Assembly: GCA_002359425.1 (NCBI GenBank)
Contig: DEMY01000101.1
Span: forward strand, 15,381 to 20,643
Reading direction: 5' to 3'
Length of the DNA stretch: 5,263 bases
Origin: Clostridiales bacterium UBA2658
Lineage (GTDB): Bacteria > Bacillota > Clostridia > Oscillospirales > Oscillospiraceae
Part shown: in pieces, positions 1-5,263 of the stretch
How positions within the stretch are numbered: the first letter of the stretch is position 1
Layout of the letters: every line of letters starts with the position of its first letter
The notes under the pieces: model-generated
The model's database searches: none
What the model was told of the DNA's origin: nothing
The model's input: the letters and a program-made list of their open reading frames with translations, nothing else
Translations under genes and position numbers: made by a program

Positions 1-2269
1 GGTCAACATGGCGCAGCGCCTCTGTGATAACCTCTTCCATAAGCTCTGGCTGGAGCTTTAAGCGCATGCTGCCGTCCTCGATGCGTGTCACGGCGAGGAG
101 GTTTTCAACAAGATTGATGAGCCACAGCGAGTCGTCGTAGATGCCGGTATAGAGCGCTCGCCGCTTTTCCGGGGGTATCGCGTCCTCGCTCGCTAAAAGC
201 ACACCCGCGTTTCCTGAAATGGAGGTCAGCGGCGTTCGGAGGTCGTGCGAAATGGAGCGTAGAAGGTCTGCGCGGAGCTGCTCATTTTTTGCAAGTACAG
301 CCGCCTGCTCGCGCTCGGAGGCAATCTGCTCGTTCTCCAGCGCCATTGCGCATTCGCCGAGGATGGAGAGGAGGATGCTGTTTTCACTCGCCTCCAGGGG
401 ATCGGCACCCATCACAACGCCCGCGACCCCGTAAACGTTTTTTCCGATGCGCACCGCGAGGTAAAGACACTTCGCGCTCGAAAGCGTATCAGTGGTTGCG
501 CCGGCGCGCTTGTTGTTTTGAAAGACCCATGCGGCGACGGCGTTTTCATTTTCGCTGAGACAGCCGCTGCCCTCGCCTTCCGCGCGCAGGAAAAAGAGGG
601 GAGAGGCGAGCGCGCCATTTTGAACGGGGTAAAACACGACGTCCCGGTCCAGAAGCTTTTTAAGCTGGTTCGCCGTCACGGAGATAATCTCGTCCTGCCC
701 GTTCGCCCGCTGAAGCGCCTGATTGGTGTCGAGCATGACCTTTGTGCGGAAAGCGGTCTGGGCCGAAAGCTTTGCCTGTTCTTTTATACGCATGGCGAGG
801 TTGCCCGAAATGAGCGCCGCGAGGAACATGATGAGAAAGGTTGCGGGATAGCCCGTGCCGTAGGCATTCAGTGTAAAGCGCGGGTCTGCGAAGAAATAGT
901 TAAACACAAGTACGCTCACAGCGGAGGAGACGATGCTGTATACCCGCATGGAAGTCAGAACGGCCGTCAGAAGAACGCCGAGAATGTAGACCGTTATAAT
1001 GTTTGACTCACCGAAGCCGAGCGCGTAAAACGCAAAGCCGATTCCCGTGACCCCAGCGAGGATGCTGAGACTTTTAAAAAGGTCTGCGGGAAGAAATTTT
1101 CCGTGCAATTTTTTGGGATTTTTCTCTCGATAGCGTTCTACGGGCCTGTTGGGGATGATGTAAATGTCCAGATTGGGCGCGTAGGCGATGAGCTTTTCCG
1201 TCAGTGTCGGCGCGTCAAAGGCACGCTTGCGACGCGCATTATACCGGCCAATGACGATTTTTGAAACGCCGGAGAGCCTCGCAAATTCAGCGATCTGAAA
1301 CGCGGCGTCTTCGCCGTAGCTCGTCTCGATCGAAGCGCCAAGCTGCTCGGCGAGGTGGATGTTTTCACGCAGGCGCGCCCGGTTTTCCTCGCTCATTTCG
1401 GAAAAATCCGGCGTCTCCACGAAAAGTGCCGTGAAGCTGCCGTGGAACGCCTGCGCCATGCGGGCCGCTGTGCGGATGATCTTTGGGTTCGTGGGGGAGG
1501 ATGAGAGGCAGACCAAAATGTGCTCGTCGGTATAGTAATCGCCGCGGTCCTTTGCCGCCTCCGAAATGCGGTTTATGCGGTCGGCGCAGCGGCGCAAGGC
1601 AATTTCCCGCAGCGCCGTCAGGTTTTCAACGCTGAAAAAATTCGTGAGCGCACGTTCAGTTTGCATCTCGTTATAGACCTTGCCCTCGCGGAAGCGTGCG
1701 ATCAGCTCCTGCGGATCAATATCGACCAACTCGACCTGTGAGGCGCTGTCAAAGACACTGTCTGGAATGCGCTCGCGCACCGTAACGCCCGTGACGGCGG
1801 CTACCATGTCGCACAGACTCTCAATGTGCTGGACGTTCACCGTTGTATAAACGTCGATGCCCGCGCGCAGAAGCTCCTGCACGTCCTGATAGCGCTTTTT
1901 GTTGCGGCAGCCCTCTGCGTTCGTGTGCGCAAGTTCATCCACCAAGATGAGCTGGGGATGTCTTACAAGCGCCGCGTTCACGTCAAATTCCGAAAGCTCT
2001 ATACTGCTTTGCGCGAGCTTTCGGGCAGGCAAAAGCTCCAACCCCTCCAAAAGCGCCAAAGTCTGCGGCCTTGCGTGCGGCTCGACATAGCCTGCGACGA
2101 CATCGATGCCCTGCCTTTTGGCCTCGTGCGCGGCCTCCAGCATTGCGTAGGTTTTTCCGACGCCCGCTGCGTAGCCGAAAAAAATTTTTAGATGCCCGGA
2201 GGAAGCGGCCTCTTTTTCAATCTTGATGGCCCGCAGCAATCTGTCTGGGTCAGACCTTGAAAGCTCCAT
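1..2269 (-). CDS. kdpD: KdpD potassium/turgor sensor histidine kinase (3' end cut by window edge)
   Basis: This is the membrane sensor kinase that controls transcription of the kdp operon, normally by phosphorylating the response regulator KdpE. I translated 756 uninterrupted codons from the ATG at 2269; the family is usually about 890 residues, so roughly 140 are missing, including the ATP-binding N, F and G boxes. Domains in order: N-terminal KdpD domain with Walker A GYAAGVGKT (residues 32-40) and a Walker B-like ILVDELAHTN (108-117); a USP-like domain (about 249-372) containing SSS-X20-FTALF (256-283); four closely spaced membrane segments (about 399-417, 423-440, 442-460, 473-492; DUF4118 type); a GAF-like linker (about 515-640); and the HisKA H-box SISHDLRTPLTS with phosphoacceptor His675, matching His673 of E. 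coli. The start is supported by GGGGTGA four bases upstream and by the family-typical distance to Walker A. It lies 55 nt after kdpC and may have its own promoter. Identification is very secure; whether the missing kinase domain is intact cannot be seen. Confidence 0.97.
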   Translation of the reverse strand, partial: MELSRSDPDRLLRAIKIEKEAASSGHLKIFFGYAAGVGKTYAMLEAAHEAKRQGIDVVAGYVEPHARPQTLALLEGLELLPARKLAQSSIELSEFDVNAALVRHPQLILVDELAHTNAEGCRNKKRYQDVQELLRAGIDVYTTVNVQHIESLCDMVAAVTGVTVRERIPDSVFDSASQVELVDIDPQELIARFREGKVYNEMQTERALTNFFSVENLTALREIALRRCADRINRISEAAKDRGDYYTDEHILVCLSSSPTNPKIIRTAARMAQAFHGSFTALFVETPDFSEMSEENRARLRENIHLAEQLGASIETSYGEDAAFQIAEFARLSGVSKIVIGRYNARRKRAFDAPTLTEKLIAYAPNLDIYIIPNRPVERYREKNPKKLHGKFLPADLFKSLSILAGVTGIGFAFYALGFGESNIITVYILGVLLTAVLTSMRVYSIVSSAVSVLVFNYFFADPRFTLNAYGTGYPATFLIMFLAALISGNLAMRIKEQAKLSAQTAFRTKVMLDTNQALQRANGQDEIISVTANQLKKLLDRDVVFYPVQNGALASPLFFLRAEGEGSGCLSENENAVAAWVFQNNKRAGATTDTLSSAKCLYLAVRIGKNVYGVAGVVMGADPLEASENSILLSILGECAMALENEQIASEREQAAVLAKNEQLRADLLRSISHDLRTPLTSISGNAGVLLASEDAIPPEKRRALYTGIYDDSLWLINLVENLLAVTRIEDGSMRLKLQPELMEEVITEALRHVD

Positions 2270-2273
2270 TTTT

Positions 2274-2280
2274 TCACCCC
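2274..2280 (-). promoter_or_regulatory. Ribosome binding site of kdpD
   Basis: The minus strand reads GGGGTGA, then four A residues, then the kdpD ATG at 2269. The GGTGA part pairs with the 3' end of 16S rRNA, and its short distance fits that register. It supports this ATG as the kdpD start. Confidence 0.65.
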
Positions 2281-2292
2281 GTTTTCGTATGG

Positions 2293-2301
2293 ATTATACC
2301 A
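2293..2301 (-). promoter_or_regulatory. Putative extended -10 promoter for kdpD
   Basis: In the 55-nt gap between kdpC and kdpD the minus strand reads TGGTATAAT, a perfect TATAAT hexamer (2298 to 2293) preceded by the TGn extension. At the usual 17-nt distance the -35 position reads TATGCT, a poor match to TTGACA, but extended -10 promoters often tolerate this. A start site would be expected near 2286, giving a short leader of about 17 nt that contains the kdpD ribosome binding site. A separate promoter would allow basal sensor production when kdpABC is silent, as reported in E. coli, where kdpDE also has its own promoter near the end of kdpC. This is a prediction from sequence only. Confidence 0.55.
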
Positions 2302-2324
2302 CAAGAACAAAAAGAAGCATACCG

Positions 2325-2927
2325 TTATGAGATTTTTCCGTCCAACATAAGATTCACTTTCAGAACATTGACCGTCGGCTCCCCAAAGACGCCGAGAAAG
2401 CGGCCCGTCGTGCATGTTTCGATGATTGCATGCACATAATCCTTGCTCTTTCCGCTCGCTTTTGCGATGCGTGGGATCTGATAGTCGGCAGCGGCGGGGG
2501 AGATGTCCGGGTCGAGTCCGCTGCCAGAGCAGGTGACAAGCTCTTCCGGCACCGGTGTGTCGCCCATCTCAGGGTCAGCGGCCTTGAGCTTCGCCACACG
2601 CTCGGCGACGAGCTGGGCATACTGCTCGCTCGCGGGGCTGAGATTCGACGGGGAGGCGAACAACAGAGTCTTGCCGTTTTCATCCTTGTAAGTGGTGACG
2701 TTCAAATTCATAATGCGGCCCCATAGATGCGCATCGTCTGTGTACTGCTGGCCCATGAGCGTGCTGTATTTGACGCCGTTTGCTTCGATCATGCTGCCGT
2801 TTGCTACTTCGGGGAACAGAAGTTGCGCAAGGCCCGTCACGGCCAGCGTGTACACGCCGCCGCAAAGCAGCGCAAAAATGAGGAAGAGCATGCCCGCGCG
2901 AGGATGAACCGTTTTCAAAGTTTTCAT
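2325..2927 (-). CDS. kdpC: KdpC, accessory subunit of the K+-transporting ATPase
   Basis: KdpC is the small single-span subunit of the KdpFABC potassium pump and is needed for complex assembly and activity. At 200 residues it is close to family length (E. coli about 190). There is a short basic N terminus, one membrane segment at about residues 12-36 (rich in LIFALLCGGVYTLAVTG), and then a domain exposed outside the membrane. Family hallmarks are FPEVANGSMI (38-47), GQQYTDDAHLWGR (59-71), PVPEELVTCSGSGLDPDISP (125-144), YQIPRIAKASG (149-159) and the C-terminal FGEPTVNVLKVNLMLDG (181-197). The segment at about 72-96 differs from the usual proline- and glycine-rich PYNP...SGGSN stretch of the E. 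coli protein. The start is set by AGGAGATG upstream. The gene begins 14 nt after kdpB and ends in TAA. Identification is secure. Confidence 0.97.
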   Translation of the reverse strand: MKTLKTVHPRAGMLFLIFALLCGGVYTLAVTGLAQLLFPEVANGSMIEANGVKYSTLMGQQYTDDAHLWGRIMNLNVTTYKDENGKTLLFASPSNLSPASEQYAQLVAERVAKLKAADPEMGDTPVPEELVTCSGSGLDPDISPAAADYQIPRIAKASGKSKDYVHAIIETCTTGRFLGVFGEPTVNVLKVNLMLDGKIS

Positions 2928-2932
2928 AGTCG

Positions 2933-2940
2933 CATCTCCT
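2933..2940 (-). promoter_or_regulatory. Ribosome binding site of kdpC
   Basis: The minus strand reads AGGAGATG, with the AGGAG core eight bases before the kdpC ATG at 2927. It sits just behind the kdpB stop codon (2944 to 2942). It is the strongest Shine-Dalgarno match in the window and fixes the kdpC start. The tight spacing allows translational coupling with kdpB. Confidence 0.8.
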
Positions 2941-2941
2941 T

Positions 2942-5011
2942 TTACGCCAGCCCGCAGGCGGTCAGCAGCATGTCAATGAGTTTTACGAAGAGAAACGGGC
3001 AGGCGAGTCCGCCGAGTCCGTAGATCAGCAGGTTGCGTGACAGAAGCGCGGACGCCGGAAGCTCGCGGTATTTGACGCCCTTTAAAGCCAGCGGAATGAG
3101 GGCCACAATAATGAGCGCATTGTAGATAATAGCTGACAAAACGGCGCTTTGCGGCGAGTGCAGGCCCATAATATTGAGCGCCGAAAGACCCGGATACAGT
3201 CCCATGAAAAGTGCCGGGATGATGGCAAAATATTTTGCCACGTCGTTTGCGATCGAAAAGGTCGTGAGACTTCCGCGCGTCATAAGTAGCTGCTTTCCGA
3301 TGCGCACGATATCGATGAGTTTTGTGGGCGAAGAGTCGAGATCGACCATGTTGCCAGCCTCTTTCGCCGCCTGTGTGCCTGTGTTCATGGCGACTGCGAC
3401 GTCTGCCTGCGCAAGCGCGGGGGCGTCGTTCGTCCCGTCGCCGGTCATGGCTACGAGGTGGCCCTTTGCCTGAAAGTCGCGGATCATCGCGAGCTTGCCC
3501 TCCGGCGTTGCCTCGGCGAGAAAATCGTCCACGCCCGCTTCGGCGGCGATGGCGGCGGCGGTCAGGGGGTTGTCCCCAGTTATCATAATGGTCTTGATGC
3601 CCATTTTTCGCAGGTCCGCAAACTTTTCATGCACGCCGTCCTTAATGATGTCCTTGAGCCAGATAACGCCGAGAATTTGGCGGTCCTTTGCAACGACGAG
3701 CGGCGTGCCGCCCTGATTTGCGATTCTTTTCACGGTGCTGTCGCACGCGGGGGAATAGGTTCCCCCAGTGGACTCGACATAGGCCCGGACGGAATCGGCC
3801 GCGCCCTTTCTGATTTCATGCCCGCCGCAGTCAACACCGCTCATGCGGGTCTTGGCTGTGAAGGGAATGAAGGTCATGTTTTTGTCCGAAAGCGTTCTGC
3901 CGCGAAGACCGAAGCGCTCCTTTGCCAGAACGACGACGCTTCTGCCCTCCGGCGTCTCGTCTGCGAGGGAGGAGAGCTGGGCGGCGTCCGCAAGCTCCTC
4001 AGGGCTCGTTCCGTCGACCGGGATCAAGTCGCAGGCCTGCCGGTTTCCGAGGGTGATGGTGCCGGTCTTGTCGAGCATCAGAATGTCGACGTCCCCGGCG
4101 GCTTCGATAGCCCTGCCGCTCATCGCGAGGACGTTCGCCTGATTGAGCCGGGACATGCCAGCGATGCCGATGGCGGATAGCAGCGCCCCGATGGTTGTCG
4201 GCGCGAGGCAGACGAGAAGGGCGACGAGCGTTGTTACCGAGGTCGGGTTTTCGATGCCCGCCTGCTTCGCGGAAAACACAGAATAGGCGTAGAGTGCGAG
4301 CGTGACAAGAATGAAGATGATGGAAAGCGCTACGAGGAAAATTTGCAGCGCAATCTCATTCGGTGTCTTTTTGCGAGAAGCGCCCTCGACCATGGAGATC
4401 ATTTTGTCCAAAAAGCTCTCGCCAGCCTCGCTTGTGACCTCGACGACGATGCGGTCGGATAAAACGGTCGTGCCGCCAGTGACAGCGCTGCCTTCGCCGC
4501 CCGCCTCGCGGATGACCGGCGCGGACTCACCCGTGATGGCGCTTTCATCGACGGAGGCGGCGCCCTCTATGATTTCCCCGTCCGCAGGGATCTGTTCTCC
4601 GGCCTCGATAAGAACGAAGTCGCCCTTTTTGAGCGTTGCGGACGAGACGTCGGTAACGGCATTCTTCCGGTCGGCGGAAGGAATTTTGTGCGCGGTGACG
4701 TCCTTTTTTGCGGCCCGCAGCGCGTCCGCCTGCGCTTTTCCGCGGCCCTCCGCGACCGCTTCTGCAAAGTTTGCGAAAAGGCAGGTGAACCAGAGAATGA
4801 TTGTAATTGCGAGTGTGTAACCCGAAGGTGTGTCCGAAACGCCAAAGAGCGAGAGGACCCAGAGCCCTGTTGTCAAAATAACGGAAAGGTACACGAGCAG
4901 CATGACCGGGTTTTGTGCCTGCTGCTTCGGCGCGAGCTTCAAAAACGAGTCTTTCACGGCCCGCGCGAGCATTTTTTTGTCCGCAAATGCGGAATTTTCT
5001 TTAACAGCCAT
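2942..5011 (-). CDS. kdpB: KdpB, P-type ATPase subunit of the K+-transporting ATPase
   Basis: KdpB hydrolyses ATP to drive K+ import through KdpFABC in the cytoplasmic membrane. It has 689 residues from the ATG at 5011, close to the E. coli length of 682. Visible motifs (numbered from that ATG): actuator TGES at 160-163, whose serine corresponds to the inhibitory phosphorylation site Ser162 of E. coli; membrane-helix CLAPTT with Pro271; catalytic DKTGTIT with phospho-acceptor Asp314; nucleotide-binding FTAKTRMSG (384-392) and RKG with Lys402; TGDN (478-481); GDGTNDAP (524-531); and [10 protein letters not shown] with Asp590 and Lys593, the charged pair matching Asp583/Lys586 that links KdpB to ion transport. 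About seven membrane helices are apparent. A GTG at 5020 is in frame and would add three residues, but it overlaps the GGGGGTG ribosome binding site six bases before the ATG, so the ATG is preferred. All catalytic residues are present, so it should be active. Confidence 0.98.
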   Translation of the reverse strand: MAVKENSAFADKKMLARAVKDSFLKLAPKQQAQNPVMLLVYLSVILTTGLWVLSLFGVSDTPSGYTLAITIILWFTCLFANFAEAVAEGRGKAQADALRAAKKDVTAHKIPSADRKNAVTDVSSATLKKGDFVLIEAGEQIPADGEIIEGAASVDESAITGESAPVIREAGGEGSAVTGGTTVLSDRIVVEVTSEAGESFLDKMISMVEGASRKKTPNEIALQIFLVALSIIFILVTLALYAYSVFSAKQAGIENPTSVTTLVALLVCLAPTTIGALLSAIGIAGMSRLNQANVLAMSGRAIEAAGDVDILMLDKTGTITLGNRQACDLIPVDGTSPEELADAAQLSSLADETPEGRSVVVLAKERFGLRGRTLSDKNMTFIPFTAKTRMSGVDCGGHEIRKGAADSVRAYVESTGGTYSPACDSTVKRIANQGGTPLVVAKDRQILGVIWLKDIIKDGVHEKFADLRKMGIKTIMITGDNPLTAAAIAAEAGVDDFLAEATPEGKLAMIRDFQAKGHLVAMTGDGTNDAPALAQADVAVAMNTGTQAAKEAGNMVDLDSSPTKLIDIVRIGKQLLMTRGSLTTFSIANDVAKYFAIIPALFMGLYPGLSALNIMGLHSPQSAVLSAIIYNALIIVALIPLALKGVKYRELPASALLSRNLLIYGLGGLACPFLFVKLIDMLLTACGLA

Positions 5012-5017
5012 ATAAAG

Positions 5018-5024
5018 CACCCCC
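5018..5024 (-). promoter_or_regulatory. Ribosome binding site of kdpB (decides the start)
   Basis: The minus strand reads GGGGGTG, six bases before the kdpB ATG at 5011. Its last GTG is itself an in-frame potential start, so choosing that codon would leave the gene without this site. The match to AGGAGG is only moderate. The site lies in the 15-nt gap after the kdpA TGA stop (5029 to 5027). Confidence 0.55.
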
Positions 5025-5026
5025 GA

Positions 5027-5263
5027 TCAGCCGAAATATTCGGCCAGTGGCCCGAGCGCGAGCGCTGGGAAAAAGCTCAGCGCGCCTACGAGCAGAACGA
5101 TAAAGATGAGCAGGAAAACGAACATCCCGTTCGTGGTGGAAAGCGTCCCGGCGGTGACAGCGAGCTGCTTTTTCCTGGCGAGACTGCCCGCGATGGCAAG
5201 CGTGCCGACCATGGGCAGAAAGCGCGCGAAGAGCATCACAAGCCCGAGCGAGACGTTTAAAAA
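5027..5263 (-). CDS. kdpA: KdpA, K+-binding/translocating subunit (C-terminal part only)
   Basis: KdpA is the potassium-selective subunit of KdpFABC, related to the Trk/Ktr channel-like transporters. Only the last 78 residues are in the window; the full family protein has about 560-600 residues with ten membrane helices, so the selectivity-filter loops cannot be inspected. The frame is open to the right edge and begins FLNVSLGLVMLFARF. Family hallmarks are MVGTLAIAGSLARKK, the short linker with AGTLSTTNGMFV, and the final membrane helix ending LLVGALSFFPALALGPLAEY, which closely matches the E. coli KdpA C terminus. It ends in TGA, 15 nt before the kdpB ATG, consistent with co-transcription. 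The ATG at 5239 is an internal methionine, not the start, because the homologous sequence continues upstream of it. Confidence 0.96.
   Translation of the reverse strand, partial: FLNVSLGLVMLFARFLPMVGTLAIAGSLARKKQLAVTAGTLSTTNGMFVFLLIFIVLLVGALSFFPALALGPLAEYFG

Noticed and set aside
518..1006. Plus-strand reading frame of 162 codons, and others at 1520..1741 and 1826..2191
   Set aside because: They are antisense to kdpD, which translates continuously with recognisable domains. Their products are rich in Arg/Cys/His with no family resemblance.
2178..2189. A7T5 run in kdpD (and a T7 run at 4972-4978 in kdpB) as possible slippage or programmed frameshift sites
   Set aside because: The reading frame and conserved protein continue unchanged on both sides (LKIFFGYAAGVGKT in Kdp[12 protein letters not shown] in KdpB). 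No stop or alternative conserved product calls for a shift.
1..2269. kdpD as a broken gene
   Set aside because: The frame was checked at the start (2269), the middle (1141) and the H-box (247), and all positions are in the same phase with no stop codon. The gene is only truncated by the window edge.
2188..2415. Minus-strand reading frame of 75 codons spanning the kdpC end and kdpD start
   Set aside because: It overlaps both genes in another frame, shows no family features, and covers the promoter/ribosome binding site region.
3458..4180. Long plus-strand reading frame of 240 codons
   Set aside because: It lies wholly antisense to kdpB, whose protein is conserved across this stretch (phosphorylation and nucleotide-binding domains). 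The translation resembles no family I recognise and is typical of antisense frames in GC-rich coding DNA.
4688..5260. Plus-strand reading frame of 190 codons crossing the kdpA-kdpB junction
   Set aside because: It is antisense to two conserved genes, its product is a low-complexity charged sequence, and it has no supporting context.

Overview
The window is a slice of a kdp operon, which encodes the high-affinity ATP-driven potassium uptake system KdpABC and its sensor kinase KdpD. All genes lie on the minus strand, so the operon reads from the right edge to the left edge: end of kdpA (from 5263), kdpB, kdpC, then kdpD, which runs off the left edge. No RNA gene, mobile element or CRISPR array is visible. 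No gene-free stretch exceeds about 55 bases. The many long plus-strand reading frames are antisense shadows of these genes in GC-rich coding DNA.

Layout on the minus strand: the last 78 codons of kdpA; 15 nt to the preferred kdpB start; kdpB complete (689 codons); 14 nt with a strong ribosome binding site; kdpC complete (200 codons); a 55-nt spacer that carries an extended -10 promoter element and a ribosome binding site; then the first 756 codons of kdpD, uninterrupted. kdpD is cut after the phosphoacceptor helices, so its ATP-binding kinase domain lies outside the window. A kdpE response-regulator gene may follow, but it is not visible. The start of kdpA, any kdpF, and the main operon promoter also lie outside, to the right.

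Functionally, KdpA is the K+-selective channel-like subunit, KdpB the P-type ATPase and KdpC the accessory subunit. KdpD senses K+ and turgor stress and controls transcription of the operon. Its USP-like domain carries a motif very close to the c-di-AMP-binding signature described for Staphylococcus aureus KdpD, which suggests a second-messenger brake on K+ uptake.

The likely host is a moderately GC-rich member of the Firmicutes, probably class Clostridia (Oscillospiraceae-like). This is inferred from the style of the KdpD and KdpC sequences, the kdpABC-D order and the AGGAG-type ribosome binding site of kdpC; it is not proven. I see no evidence of an undescribed system. The points most worth a second look are the promoter in the kdpC-kdpD gap, the c-di-AMP motif, and an atypical central segment of KdpC.
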